Assembly: GCA_016714985.1 (NCBI GenBank) | Contig: JADKBS010000009.1 | Coordinates: 186,001-250,000 of the forward strand | Direction: 5' to 3' | DNA length: 64,000 nucleotides | Source of the DNA: Saprospiraceae bacterium | Lineage (GTDB): Bacteria > Bacteroidota > Bacteroidia > Chitinophagales > Saprospiraceae | Shown here: positions 1-8,930 of the stretch, piece by piece | Position numbering within the stretch: the first letter of the stretch is position 1 | How the letters are laid out: each line of letters starts with the position of its first letter | The notes under the pieces: generated by a model | The model's input: only the letters and a program-made list of their open reading frames with translations | Databases searched by the model: none | What the model was told of the DNA's origin: nothing | Translations under genes and position numbers: made by a program

Positions 1-1097
1 AGCACCAGTTCATCTCCAAGGCTCAGGCTATCGTTGAACAAGGTGCCATCCTGCCGATCGAGCAACTTGACCTTTTTGGGATCAATGCCGTTGAGGTAGG
101 CTTGTTTGCCTAATTCAAACGATTTGTAGAGCATACTTAACGTCCCTGGCTTCATGGGTTTGCCGTCTCTGTAGATTTTCAGTTCTTCTTTTATATTCCT
201 TTGAAAATCAATGAGTTCTACTTCTACTTCGGCGCTGAACCCATTTGGGTTAGCGTATTTTTTCAATGGAAGTTTAAGGTCGCCCCATTCCACTTGGTAC
301 TGGTGCCGCTTTTCGACCACCTTCTCTACCAAGGTTTTGTCCAAAAACACCACTGCCATTTCGCCGAAGCGGTGCGTTGGGGAGGTGTTTGGTTTCAGCC
401 AAAAATACAGCGCTGCCAAGCCGCCTACCATTGCCCCATAGCCCAACAACATACGCAGGCTGAAAAAACTGTTCAAGGGCCGCCGCCCCACTTGCCATCC
501 TCCATATAAGGCAGCCCAATTGTGTCGATATCGGTATGCCAGTGGGTTCCACCAATTGCCGATAACTGCCAACTCCACCAAAAAAGCCTCCCAACCAAAA
601 ACGAGATGGATAGGCACCCAATGGCTTGCCCACTGTTCTTTTTCATCTTCGCTCATTTGCTCAAAATTGAGCATCAAATGGCCCAAAAGCGCCGTGGGAT
701 TGCCTTGCCAGGGTGCCATACTGGAAGGGGAATTACCCTTGCTTTGCAAAAACTGGGACACCACCCAAAGGCGGTCAGCAAAACGGAACGAAGTGTAAAC
801 CACGCCAGCAAAGTAGATGGCAAGTAAGAGGGTACTTATTTTGATGGAAAAGGCTGGCAATTCAAAATCGAGGAGTGGCTCGATGGACATGACTTGAATG
901 CCGTTTGGAACTTCTAAAGCGGCCTCCTCAAAAATTGCTGGAATTAGCGGCAGCGAACAGGCCAGCACAGGCACAAGCCGCAATTGCCATCGTCTTGCCT
1001 TAAAGGAAATAGGATGCCGATGGGTAAACTGGTAGTACCCAAGCAAAAGCAGGAAAGCTAGGAGCGATTCAATCGCAAATTGCGGAAAGGTCGGCAT
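1..1097 (-). CDS. M56/BlaR1-like membrane protein, degenerate, 3' truncated by window edge
   Basis: An open frame runs from the ATG at 1097 off the left edge (365 codons seen, no stop). Hydrophobic segments lie at about residues 8-24, 39-56, 87-108 and 217-233. The layout (N-terminal helix pair, a cytosolic loop ending in an amphipathic helix, then a WNPLAYRYRH-like stretch at 183-192) resembles the membrane part of Bacteroidota M56/BlaR1 proteins, where FNP followed by a polar helix comes just after the zinc motif. The HExxH zinc motif is not there: the equivalent place reads SHWVPIH (158-164). An in-frame TAG lies 36 bases upstream of the ATG, which supports the start. No BlaI-like repressor gene is adjacent. 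The family call is moderate; loss of peptidase activity is inferred. Confidence 0.5.
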   Translation of the reverse strand, partial: MPTFPQFAIESLLAFLLLLGYYQFTHRHPISFKARRWQLRLVPVLACSLPLIPAIFEEAALEVPNGIQVMSIEPLLDFELPAFSIKISTLLLAIYFAGVVYTSFRFADRLWVVSQFLQSKGNSPSSMAPWQGNPTALLGHLMLNFEQMSEDEKEQWASHWVPIHLVFGWEAFLVELAVIGNWWNPLAYRYRHNWAALYGGWQVGRRPLNSFFSLRMLLGYGAMVGGLAALYFWLKPNTSPTHRFGEMAVVFLDKTLVEKVVEKRHQYQVEWGDLKLPLKKYANPNGFSAEVEVELIDFQRNIKEELKIYRDGKPMKPGTLSMLYKSFELGKQAYLNGIDPKKVKLLDRQDGTLFNDSLSLGDELV

Positions 1098-1214
1098 GTT
1101 GCGGGCGATTTTCGAGGCTGAAAAATAGTCCTACTCACCCGGAATATCAAACTTGAAGCAGTAATTAACATTTCATTCTGTCGAAAAAATGCCAAACGTT
1201 GGTTTGCGGCCCTG

Positions 1215-2372
1215 TCATGCCGCCATTATTTCTACGCCATCCGCCAATTTGACGACATGGCATACCAAGGAGCGGCCAAACCGTTGCTGGTATTCGGCCT
1301 GCATGTTTTCGATGAAACGATTGCTTTCACTTGCTTTGACGAGGTTCAAGGTACACCCGCCAAACCCACCTCCAACTTGTCTTGCGCCAATCACAGCTGC
1401 TTGCTCCGTCGCCTTGTCCACCAGGAAATCCGTTTCGGCACAAGTGACCTCATAGCCGTGTCTAAGCCCTTCGCTCGTTTGGTTCATCAAATCGCCCAAC
1501 TCCTTTAAGTCGTTGTTTTTCAAGGCGTCACAAGCCGCAAAAACCCTCGCTATTTCTTCCACTACATATTTGCAACGCTGGAAAACTACTGGCGGTAGGC
1601 GCGCTTGGTTCTCCAAAAGGGCTGCCAAAGGCACGTCCCTCAAGGTCTGGATGCCGGGCAATACTGCCTGCAGCAAATGCACCCCTTCCTCACATTCCCG
1701 ACGGCGGGTGTTGTACTCACTGTCAACCAATGCATGTTTTACGCCGCTGTCGCAAAGCACGATGGTATAATCGGGCGTATGGAACGGGAAATGCTCGTAT
1801 TCAAGGCTGCGGCAATCTATGCGAACCACGCTTTCTGCACGGCCCATGACGGAGGCGAACATGTCCATGATGCCGCAGTTCATGCCGACGAATCGGTTTT
1901 CGCCCCGCTGCGCCAGTTTGACGATGTCCATTTTTTTAAGCTCAAGGTCGAAGAGCTGGTTCAAACCCGACAGCATCCCGCTTTCCAAGGCTGCCGACGA
2001 GGAAAGGCCAGCGCCAATGGGAATATCCCCACCAAAAGCCACGTTCACCCCTTCGATCTCGACGCCGTCTTTTTGCAGCTCGCTGATGACGCCGAGCAGG
2101 TAGTTGGGCCAGCCTTTCTCCGATTTTTTGAGGGTTATAACATGACCTTGAAACTCGTCCTGCAAGTCGTAAGCACTGAATTTCAGAAGATTGTCGGAGC
2201 GCTTTCCCATTGCCAGCCAGATGGCCTTATCAATGGCCGCAGGTAGCACAAGGCCACCGTTGTAGTCGGTATGTTCGCCGATGAGGTTGATGCGACCCGG
2301 TGCCCGAACGATGATTTCAGGGTCGCTGCCGAATTGTTCACGGTAATGATTAAGAATGGATTTTTCTAGCAT
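1215..2372 (-). CDS. galK: Galactokinase
   Basis: A GHMP-family kinase that phosphorylates galactose to galactose-1-phosphate (Leloir pathway, cytosol). The galactokinase signature GRINLIGEHTDYNGG is near residues 25-39, and the GHMP phosphate-binding loop PIGAGLSSSAALE lies at about 125-137. The C-terminal GGGFGGCTLNLV motif is also present. From the ATG at 2372 the product is 385 aa, the usual family length. An in-frame ATG at 2411 would add 13 polar residues with no homology value, so I prefer 2372. No galT, galM or sugar transporter is adjacent, so it does not sit in a visible Leloir operon. Confidence 0.93.
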   Translation of the reverse strand: MLEKSILNHYREQFGSDPEIIVRAPGRINLIGEHTDYNGGLVLPAAIDKAIWLAMGKRSDNLLKFSAYDLQDEFQGHVITLKKSEKGWPNYLLGVISELQKDGVEIEGVNVAFGGDIPIGAGLSSSAALESGMLSGLNQLFDLELKKMDIVKLAQRGENRFVGMNCGIMDMFASVMGRAESVVRIDCRSLEYEHFPFHTPDYTIVLCDSGVKHALVDSEYNTRRRECEEGVHLLQAVLPGIQTLRDVPLAALLENQARLPPVVFQRCKYVVEEIARVFAACDALKNNDLKELGDLMNQTSEGLRHGYEVTCAETDFLVDKATEQAAVIGARQVGGGFGGCTLNLVKASESNRFIENMQAEYQQRFGRSLVCHVVKLADGVEIMAA

Positions 2373-2423
2373 GGTTGTGTTATCGGTGCTGATGTTTTTT
2401 TTGCTGTGCAAAAATGGTTTTTC

Positions 2424-2507
2424 GACGCAGAAAGACGCTGATTTTTTATGATTTCTTATGTTAGGTTACGTTCGTTTTTTGCTTCGCAAAAAAATAAACC
2501 AACCTAA
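2424..2507. repeat. Intergenic repeat (copy 1 of the GACGCAG..GACGCTGATT element) plus imperfect hairpin
   Basis: Bases 2424-2460 match 10826-10861 over about 37 positions with four mismatches and one gap; both contain AGACGCTGATTTTT followed by ATGATTT.TTATG. An imperfect inverted repeat follows at 2461-2507 (TTAGGTT arm, CTTCG turn, AACCTAA arm). The element lies between the M14 gene stop and galK start on the minus strand. It is a short dispersed repeat of unknown role; the hairpin could end the M14 transcript. Confidence 0.6.
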
Positions 2508-2596
2508 AAAAGCTGTGTCCTTCTGCCTCAGAAAAAAAACTACGTCAAAAAAAACACGTCTTAGGCAGCAAAACGGCATTATCTTTCATCCTCAAC

Positions 2597-5188
2597 TCAC
2601 TTCCGCTCCACTGTTTGAGCAGCGATGATATTTCCAAAGAAAATGGCATTGGCCACCAACTTATCGGTACCGTACCAGAACGACCTGAAACTGGGGTTGT
2701 CCAACATGCAAATAATGCGGCCTTGACCAATTCCAGTAACTAGAACAGAAGGACTGTTTGGAGCCATCGGCTTATTTTTACGTGGTACATAACCCGCTAT
2801 CAATGGCTGTTTGGTAAGTAATAGTGGTGAAGCGTAGGGGTTTTTGGTTGCTTCGCAAAAAAGGCCGCTGCCTCGGAACACGGACAACTTCGATCGGCGG
2901 AAACCATAACAAAGCGGATGTGTCAAGTCCAATTCTGCTTCGAAGATGGTCCCCGGCATTTCCATCGCCGCACGGTCTTCCGAGGCACCGTCATAAGGCC
3001 TTCGAGCGGGTGATGCCGAAGGCGGTTCGGGTTCTTTTTTCAAGGTGATGCTTCCAATTTGCTTGGTTTCCAACCATTTTACTGCGCCTTCGATGGCTAA
3101 AAGCGTTCCTCCGCCATTTACCCAGGTTCTTATCGCTTCGGCATTCAAAGCGCCATAACTTCCATTGGGCATGATGACCACGTTGTATTTTTCTAGCAAG
3201 CCTGCTGTTACTTCGCTCAGGTCAACCTTCGTAACAGGCATCTCATACCGGGTATCAAACAAGTGCCAGATTTCCCCCGCATCCATGGGGGTGACCCCCT
3301 CGCCTGTCATGAGCAAAATGCTCGGCTTGCGGAGCAGTTCAAAATTGCTGCTTCCGAGGTCAATGCCTGTGGGCGTTAGGCCGCTCGTGAGGCCATATAT
3401 AGTCAGGTGGCCGAGGTTTGCCGCTTCCCGGAGGCTGCCGAGAAGGCCCTCGCCTTCTTGCTTTTGGTTTTGGGTAGGAATGAGGAGGGTGCCATAGCCA
3501 AAGTTCCGTTGCCCATTTACAGTATTCGCAGCGAAGGGCTTGGTCGCCGTTTTTACCAAAATTCCTTTCCTAATCAGAGAATAGAGTGCCGCTGGCGCAT
3601 GGTAGGCATCCCATTCAAAGGCAAATGCATAATCGCTGACTTTTGCAATCAATTGACCATCAGGTAGTTGCGTAGATACCACCTCTTTACTGAGCATCTT
3701 GGACGAAAATTGGCTCCCCGTCAAGCTGGCATACTCCAGGTTGAATGCCAACGGCAGCGTCCAAGCGCTGATGTCATAAAAAATACTGTCGGTAAAGGTT
3801 GTGTCCCGTTGGAACATCCCCAAAATCAACTTGTACTGCTGCTGCTCCAATGGGATGATGTAAGAATTGCTCGGCTCGAACGCAATACCACCTGCCTTGA
3901 TTCCTTCTTTGGTTTCGTAAACCTGTATGCCCTGCCGCCGCACCATTTCCACGAACTTGAGCAGCCGTGCCTTGTCGTTTTTTTCACCGACAATGAATGC
4001 CTTCCGGCTGTCTTTTCGAGCCTCATCGAATGCGTTTTTGTAAAAATTTCGCTGATAATCAAGCAGTTCGGTGCGCAGGGCGATGGCAGCTTTTTGGGTG
4101 GAAAGCGCCGTCCGAACTTGGTTTAGGATGGTAAAAGGGAAGGACAGCGGCCCATTGGCGGTGTTCTGCAAATGCCCCCTGCTGCTGGCCTGTTCGAAGA
4201 GGATGCCGATACAGCCCTGGGCATCGGGGAAAGTCGAGCCTTTTCCATAGTAGAAATCGTCGAAGCCCTCCTCCGAATAGTACAATGAGCCGATTTCGTC
4301 CAAGGCAGCGGCATGGTAGGTGCCAATTTTGGCGGTCAGTTCCTGGTTCAGCTTGGGCGTGAGCGGGTTCACCCTGCTTGGTACGCCCGGCATGAAAAAG
4401 AAAGTCGAGTTGCTGCCCATCTCGTGGTGGTCGGTTAGGATATTGGGTCGCCATGCCTGAAAATTGGCGATACGCCCGACACTCTCTGGCTGCTGGCCGG
4501 GCAACCAGTCCCTATTCAGATCGAAATAGTAGTGGTTGAAGCGACCCCGTGGCCAAGGTTCATCGTACTCCCGGTCGTTACCGTCGCCGTTGAGGTTGCG
4601 GTTGCGGTTGGCGTTCACCCAAGTGGAGAAGCGCTGCATCCCATCGGGATTGAAACAGGGGTCGAAGAGGATGACAGCGTCGTTGAGCAGTTGCATGTTC
4701 GCTTGATCTTGTGCAGCTGCGAGGCGGTAAGCGACCAAGGGGGCGGCGTTCGCCCCACTCTGCTCGTTGCCGTGGATGCTGAATCCTTGATAGAGCACGA
4801 TGGGCATTTTTGAAATATCCAGTTTGCTGGAATGGACAGGATCACAAAGCATAAGGTGCTCACGTTGAATGCTTTGCAAATTGGCGTGGTTGGCCTCGGA
4901 GGTGATAGTGAGGTAAATCAACGGCCTGCCTTCATGGCTGCGGCCATACTCATGCAGGGTAATTTTTGGACTGGCTGCATCCAGTGCTTTGTAGTAGGCA
5001 ATGATTTGGTCGTGGCTGAGGTGCCACTCGCCAATTTGAAAGCCAAAATACTGTTCTGGGGTAGGGATGCTGGGATCGTATTTTGCAGATTTATCTCCAG
5101 CAGAAGGTAGAAAGTAATTGAGTGGTTTTTTTTGGGATAAAAGAAGCACAGGCAACACCATTAAAAGGGCAATAGAATAAGGTCGCAT
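2597..5188 (-). CDS. Secreted M14-family zinc carboxypeptidase-like protein
   Basis: A large (863 aa) exported peptidase. From the ATG at 5188 the protein starts MRPYSIALLMVLPVLLLS, a signal peptide; an in-frame ATG at 5236 would bury it, so 5188 is preferred. The M14 zinc pair HxxE is visible as HGNE (about 139-142). NRNRNLNGDGNDREYD and FDLNRDW correspond to the substrate-binding Asn-Arg region, and DHHEMGS (about 260) is the expected position of the third zinc His. The long C-terminal half ends in a glutamine-amidotransferase-like fold region (residues about 640-860) common in this Bacteroidota subfamily. No T9SS sorting domain is evident. A weak promoter-like TTTCTTTG lies upstream. Substrate unknown. 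Confidence 0.85.
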   Translation of the reverse strand: MRPYSIALLMVLPVLLLSQKKPLNYFLPSAGDKSAKYDPSIPTPEQYFGFQIGEWHLSHDQIIAYYKALDAASPKITLHEYGRSHEGRPLIYLTITSEANHANLQSIQREHLMLCDPVHSSKLDISKMPIVLYQGFSIHGNEQSGANAAPLVAYRLAAAQDQANMQLLNDAVILFDPCFNPDGMQRFSTWVNANRNRNLNGDGNDREYDEPWPRGRFNHYYFDLNRDWLPGQQPESVGRIANFQAWRPNILTDHHEMGSNSTFFFMPGVPSRVNPLTPKLNQELTAKIGTYHAAALDEIGSLYYSEEGFDDFYYGKGSTFPDAQGCIGILFEQASSRGHLQNTANGPLSFPFTILNQVRTALSTQKAAIALRTELLDYQRNFYKNAFDEARKDSRKAFIVGEKNDKARLLKFVEMVRRQGIQVYETKEGIKAGGIAFEPSNSYIIPLEQQQYKLILGMFQRDTTFTDSIFYDISAWTLPLAFNLEYASLTGSQFSSKMLSKEVVSTQLPDGQLIAKVSDYAFAFEWDAYHAPAALYSLIRKGILVKTATKPFAANTVNGQRNFGYGTLLIPTQNQKQEGEGLLGSLREAANLGHLTIYGLTSGLTPTGIDLGSSNFELLRKPSILLMTGEGVTPMDAGEIWHLFDTRYEMPVTKVDLSEVTAGLLEKYNVVIMPNGSYGALNAEAIRTWVNGGGTLLAIEGAVKWLETKQIGSITLKKEPEPPSASPARRPYDGASEDRAAMEMPGTIFEAELDLTHPLCYGFRRSKLSVFRGSGLFCEATKNPYASPLLLTKQPLIAGYVPRKNKPMAPNSPSVLVTGIGQGRIICMLDNPSFRSFWYGTDKLVANAIFFGNIIAAQTVERK

Positions 5189-5273
5189 TGTTTTGTTTTG
5201 ATTTTGAAATGGAGGAAAACGATAGCCGTCTCGCAAAGAAAATCAGTACTTTGAAAATACAAAGAAAAAAAGC

Positions 5274-6161
5274 TCAACCACGCCGGAACAACTGCTCCCG
5301 CTCGAATCGCATCACGGTAGTTCCTTCTACTTTTCGGAAAATGCCATCCAGACTGGTGGCGAACGGCAAAGTGAATGCTTGCAGCTTCATGGCCAGTTCC
5401 GAATCGGGAATTTTTTCCTCGCTGGTCGGCATTTTCATCACGGAGCTGGGGAAGCCAATCAGGTAAAGAAGTGGGCTGAACACCCACCTGACCCAATGCC
5501 AAGGATTGCGGCGGCTGGTGTAAATATAGCTGGTGGCAGCAATGTCGAGAAAGCTGGTGCTGCGCAGGTGGAAGCGCTTTTTTTTCATCTCGTCCTTGTA
5601 TTTCTTCACGGTTCGCAGCAGCATTTTATCCACTGTTTTTTGCTCGGGTGCAGTTTCTTCGACCAGAATCACCCATTGCCGGGCCACCCGGCATACTTCA
5701 TAAAACAGCTTTTCGGCGTCCTTATCGGAGAACACATGCTGGAACTCGTCCATGACCACCACCAGGTCGAACGATTTCTCGGGGAATGGTAACCGGAATG
5801 GGTTGACTACTTGCAGGTCCACTTTTTCTTCTTTCAAAAATGCCCGAGCATAAGCGACCATTTTGGGCGACCTGTCCACGCCGTAAAGCTCTTTTGGATT
5901 GTACTTTGCAATTTCCTTGAGCAAGTCGCCAATGTCACAACCGATTTCGAGGACGGAACGGCCTTCGGCCAACTGCCTGAGGTTCAGCAGGTTGATCAGT
6001 TTTTGCTTTCGGTAAATATCGAACGGGGTGCGAGGCTCCGGCAATTGCAGCACTTCCCGGCGGTCGTCGGGGGCTTGCAGCTTCGCCTGCTGCTGCTTGG
6101 CTCGGTCAAGGAAGGACAGCAGCCGCTTCGTGTCAATATTTCGTGGCAAGGTAAACTTCAT
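5274..6161 (-). CDS. Class I SAM-dependent methyltransferase
   Basis: The Rossmann-fold methyltransferase core is clear. Motif I VLEIGCDIGDLL at about 70-81 binds S-adenosylmethionine. LYGVDRSPKMVAYAR is the acidic-loop strand 2, and FDLVVVMDEFQHV around 130-142 is motif IV/V of the Methyltransf_11 type. The C-terminal 100 residues are basic and rich in aromatics (a WHWVRWVFSPLLYLIGFPSSV stretch, split here as WHWVRWVF then SPLLYLIGF), perhaps membrane-associating. The substrate cannot be told; a lipid or quinone substrate fits the hydrophobic tail but is only a guess. It lies on the same strand as the MBL hydrolase upstream, about 300 bp apart, with a strong hairpin between. Confidence 0.8.
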   Translation of the reverse strand: MKFTLPRNIDTKRLLSFLDRAKQQQAKLQAPDDRREVLQLPEPRTPFDIYRKQKLINLLNLRQLAEGRSVLEIGCDIGDLLKEIAKYNPKELYGVDRSPKMVAYARAFLKEEKVDLQVVNPFRLPFPEKSFDLVVVMDEFQHVFSDKDAEKLFYEVCRVARQWVILVEETAPEQKTVDKMLLRTVKKYKDEMKKKRFHLRSTSFLDIAATSYIYTSRRNPWHWVRWVFSPLLYLIGFPSSVMKMPTSEEKIPDSELAMKLQAFTLPFATSLDGIFRKVEGTTVMRFEREQLFRRG

Positions 6162-6192
6162 GGCTGCGCCAAATGGTAACTACTAAGGAGGG

Positions 6193-6239
6193 TGTGGGAG
6201 GAGAGAGAAAAAATTTCATTTTTTCTCTCTCCTCCCACA
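6193..6239. repeat. Perfect 21-bp inverted repeat with purine-rich arm
   Basis: The left arm 6193-6213 (starts TGTGGGAGGAGAGAG) and right arm 6219-6239 are perfect reverse complements around the five-base loop TTTCA. It lies upstream of the methyltransferase start (6161) and downstream of the MBL gene stop (6468). On the minus (sense) strand the G-rich arm comes first and the C-rich arm is next to the start codon, the order seen at other gene junctions in this window. It lacks the usual U-run of an intrinsic terminator but would be very stable as RNA. Confidence 0.85.
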
Positions 6240-6467
6240 TTTTTGGGTGTTTTTTTGGGGGAAATTGAAAATTTTCCTCAAAAAACGCCCCCTGCTAAGT
6301 AGTTAGGCCAAATGTAGGAATTTTGGCCAAAAGCAACGCTTGCTAACTGCTTCCCTACGCTTGCTCAATGCCAGCAATACACACTTGGGGCAGTCCGCAT
6401 CTTTGGCACATCGTAGCAATTCCTGTAAATTGGAGTTGAAGTTTCGGTTGCCCCGCAAGGGGCAACT

Positions 6468-7358
6468 TTATTTGCCAAGCCGCTTGGCCCAATATCGGTA
6501 CAGCCCACCGACGCTCATATCGGCAGGGTTGGCCAGTTCGTAACGCTGCCGATCGGCATCGCTCATGTTCAGCAAATCATAGCTTTTTTCTACATAAGCC
6601 TTGAACAAGGGCAACACCTCTTCCATTGGCGTGTTCCGTTCCCAATATGGCCTTATCCAAGCAGCCCAGTTGTGCAGCCGGCCTTCCAATTCCAAGAGAT
6701 GGAGTTTTGGCTTTTTAACTTCGCCAAAATGGGTTAGAAACAAGGAGGAATACGCTTTTTTGCGAAGTAACAGAATGGATTTTTCCCATTCTTCGAGATG
6801 GATATCAGGTGGAGGGCAAGGCGGTACAACAGGGCCATTTTCGCCTATTTTCACACCAGCCACGTCCCCCGTGAAGGCCACGTCGCCCATTGAATAAACA
6901 ATATGGTGAATGGCATGGCCGGGCGTATGCAAAGCTTTAAACGAAGTCCCGCCAATGGCAAACCGTTCGCCAGGGCTTAGGCCCCTAAGCTGGGCAAGCG
7001 GTATTGGCCGAAGGTCGCCCCAAAGGCTATCCATCTTGTCCTGGTAAATTCGCTTGGCGGAAGCCAGCAGTTTTTCCGGATTGTGCAGGTGCGGCAACCC
7101 CAAAGGATGAACATAAATGGTAGCACCTTGCTCCGCAAATGCCCAGGCTGCACCTGCATGGTCAAGGTGGATATGCGTTACAAGCACGTGCCGGACATCC
7201 GACAATAGGTAGCCAATTTTTTGAAGCCCTTCCTCCAAGGCAGGGAGGCATGAATATGGGCCGGTTTCAACGAGGACGGGACCCTCCTTGGTTTTAATGA
7301 CAAATGCAGCAATAGTATTATCTCGTTCTTGAAAGCGGAGGTCAATGGTAGTCACCAT
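6468..7358 (-). CDS. MBL-fold metallo-hydrolase
   Basis: A 296-aa metallo-beta-lactamase fold enzyme. The zinc motif THIHLDHAG is at about 61-69, the later metal His is in HTPGH (around residue 150), and the bridging Asp is in FTGDVAG. HYxxEKSILLL followed by LFLTHFG near 205 is the terminal His motif. The C-terminal 80 residues are helical, like the RNase Z-unrelated, glyoxalase II-like hydrolases. Cytosolic, no signal peptide. The substrate is not readable from sequence. It is divergent from rimK, with a 431-bp intergenic region that holds a large palindrome. Confidence 0.85.
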   Translation of the reverse strand: MVTTIDLRFQERDNTIAAFVIKTKEGPVLVETGPYSCLPALEEGLQKIGYLLSDVRHVLVTHIHLDHAGAAWAFAEQGATIYVHPLGLPHLHNPEKLLASAKRIYQDKMDSLWGDLRPIPLAQLRGLSPGERFAIGGTSFKALHTPGHAIHHIVYSMGDVAFTGDVAGVKIGENGPVVPPCPPPDIHLEEWEKSILLLRKKAYSSLFLTHFGEVKKPKLHLLELEGRLHNWAAWIRPYWERNTPMEEVLPLFKAYVEKSYDLLNMSDADRQRYELANPADMSVGGLYRYWAKRLGK

Positions 7359-7590
7359 GATTCAGCAGGGTTTATTGGTTATAGAAAATGGGTAAACACT
7401 AAACTAGGTTAGTTCGCTTGCACTTGGTAATCATCAAAAAATCTGTATTCGGCGCAAGCTACGCCACATTTTTATTTATAAGAAATTTTTTATTTGCCAT
7501 GTGATATTACCTTTACTAGTTGAAAGTATGCCCAAGAACATGTGTTCATCGTTTTAGGGAACCGTCGTTAATAAATTAGACCAGACCTTG

Positions 7591-7661
7591 GCGGCGAGCG
7601 GGCGGGTTATCAAACCCGCCTGTTCGGAACAGGCGGGTTTGATAACCCGCCCGCTCGCCGC
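7591..7661. repeat. 71-bp near-perfect palindrome (35-bp arms, one-base centre) with nested hairpins
   Basis: Arms 7591-7625 and 7627-7661 are exact reverse complements about G7626. Each arm also contains its own hairpin (GGCGGGTT and AACCCGCC around a four-base loop), so a single strand could form one long stem or a three-way structure. It sits between two divergent genes, so it cannot be a simple terminator of either. Palindromes of this size are normally unstable in replication, so its persistence suggests a function or recent origin. The exactness also raises the possibility of an assembly foldback, though the flanks do not continue the symmetry. Confidence 0.9.
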
Positions 7662-7750
7662 TAGGGTCGGCCTTGAACCAACTGGCCTATTTTTTTTTGA
7701 GCGTTTCACTTAATGCAAAAACAAAAGAAAGTGGAATCGGTGCCACCCCA

Positions 7751-7785
7751 AATCCGGAATCCACAATCCTAAATCCGTAATCAAG
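7751..7785 (+). repeat. Heptamer array (AATCCNN x5) immediately 5' of rimK
   Basis: Five consecutive 7-bp units in exact register: AATCCGG, AATCCAC, AATCCTA, AATCCGT, AATCAAG. The array ends four bases before the TTG start of rimK. The same unit (AATCCGN) occurs at five other gene borders in the window. Confidence 0.85.
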
Positions 7786-7789
7786 AACC

Positions 7790-8695
7790 TTGCTCAACAT
7801 AGCCCTACTTTCCAGAGGCCCCGGCCTTTATTCCACCCAAAGTCTCTTTCGGGCAGCCCGCCTACGTGGCCACTATGTGCGGGTGATAGATCACGGCCAA
7901 ATCAGCCTCATTATTGAACAGGGTGTGCCCCACGTTTTTTATGAAGGCACCAAATTGGTCGGCATGGACGCCGTCATCCCCCGCATCGGGGCTTCTGTGA
8001 CCGACTACGGGGCAGCGGTCATCCGGCAGTTCGAGCTGATGGACATCTACACCAGCACCCGTTCCGAGGCGCTCATCATGGCCCGTGACAAACTCAAATG
8101 CCTGCAAATACTCAGTGCCAATGGCATCGCCGTGCCTCGCACCGTGATGGCGGGCATGCCCGATGCACTGCCCCGGTTGATAGATTATCTCGGCGGTGCG
8201 CCCGTGGTGGTGAAGATGTTGGAAAGCACCCACGGCGTTGGGGTAGTGTTGGCGGAAACAAGAAGCACGGCCATTTCTATCGTAGAAGCATTCACTAAAT
8301 TGGGGCAGCCAGTGCTACTGCAAGAATTCATCGAAGAGGCAGCTGGAGCGGACATCCGGGCATTCGTGGTAGGTAAGCGGGTGGTGGCATCCATGTTGCG
8401 GCAGGCACAGGAGGGCGAGTTCCGCTCCAACCTGCACCGGGGTGCCACCGCCAGCATCGAACCATTGTCCCAGGAAGAAGAAAAGACCGTACTGCAAGCC
8501 GCCCGATTGATGAACCTCGAAATCGCTGGCGTTGACATCCTGCGGTCCAAACGTGGTCCACTGGTGATGGAGGTAAACGCTTCGCCCGGCCTCGAAGGCA
8601 TCGAGGCAACTACCAAAGTGGACATCGCCGGGGCCATCATCGAAAATGTGGAACGGGGCTTGGAGAAATACGTTGGGAGGAGGAAGTGGCAGTAA
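7790..8695 (+). CDS. rimK: RimK-family ATP-grasp alpha-L-glutamate ligase (TTG start)
   Basis: An ATP-grasp ligase of the RimK family, which in E. coli adds glutamates to the C-terminus of ribosomal protein S6. The N-terminal LNIALLSRGPGLYSTQSL aligns with the RimK start. MARDKLKCLQILSANGIAVPRT begins the ATP-grasp domain (about 95-115), VVVKMLESTHGVGV is the ATP-binding strand, and VMEVNASPGLEGIE carries the metal-binding Glu and Asn. The 301-aa length is normal. The start must be the TTG at 7790, because an in-frame TAA lies just upstream (7778-7780) and no ATG fits the conserved N-terminus. No rpsF is nearby. The leader is a heptamer array. Confidence 0.9.
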   Translation: MLNIALLSRGPGLYSTQSLFRAARLRGHYVRVIDHGQISLIIEQGVPHVFYEGTKLVGMDAVIPRIGASVTDYGAAVIRQFELMDIYTSTRSEALIMARDKLKCLQILSANGIAVPRTVMAGMPDALPRLIDYLGGAPVVVKMLESTHGVGVVLAETRSTAISIVEAFTKLGQPVLLQEFIEEAAGADIRAFVVGKRVVASMLRQAQEGEFRSNLHRGATASIEPLSQEEEKTVLQAARLMNLEIAGVDILRSKRGPLVMEVNASPGLEGIEATTKVDIAGAIIENVERGLEKYVGRRKWQ

Positions 8696-8733
8696 TTTTC
8701 GTCACCGGCCAATTTTGAACAAAGTCTTATCTT

Positions 8734-8790
8734 GGTTTCAGGTTTCAGAGCTTGTCCCGATTTTTCGGGATTTCAATTGGTTTCAGGGAT
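8734..8790. repeat. GGTTTCA repeats with CCCGA..TCGGG hairpin after rimK
   Basis: GGTTTCAGGTTTCAG is followed by AGCTTGTCCCGATTTTTCGGGATTTCA and another GGTTTCAGG. A near-identical stretch, GGTTCCAGGTTTCAG then AGAGCTTGTCCCGATTTTCGGG, is at 47779-47828. The GGTTTCA units are the reverse complement of the TGAAACC units at 8874-8913, so the two blocks can pair across about 80 bases. Confidence 0.75.
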
Positions 8791-8873
8791 GTGTATGCTT
8801 GATTCAAAAAGGCAGTCTTAGCAACGGTATTATTTTAGGTATCAACGCTACTTGAACGAATGATCTGGAAATC

Positions 8874-8913
8874 CCCTGAAACCCTTTGAAACCTACTGAA
8901 ACCCATTGAAACC
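8874..8913 (+). repeat. Decamer array (NNYTGAAACC x4) 5' of the hexosaminidase gene
   Basis: Four perfect-register 10-bp units: CCCTGAAACC, CTTTGAAACC, TACTGAAACC, CATTGAAACC, ending 17 bases before the ATG at 8931. Complementary GGTTTCA units lie upstream at 8734-8790. The leader strand is nearly G-free apart from TGA. Confidence 0.85.
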
Positions 8914-8930
8914 TTCAACCTTCTTAACAC

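Larger units (their letters stand above)
7359..7789. other. Divergent intergenic region, MBL hydrolase / rimK
   Basis: No coding potential seen. It must carry both promoters. It holds the long palindrome at 7591-7661 and the heptamer array at 7751-7785, listed separately. The 7400-7560 part is AT-rich with no recognised motif. Confidence 0.6.

Noticed and set aside
1605..2246. Open frame of 213 codons on the plus strand
   Set aside because: Lies wholly within galK on the other strand, and its translation has no motif; galK is certain.
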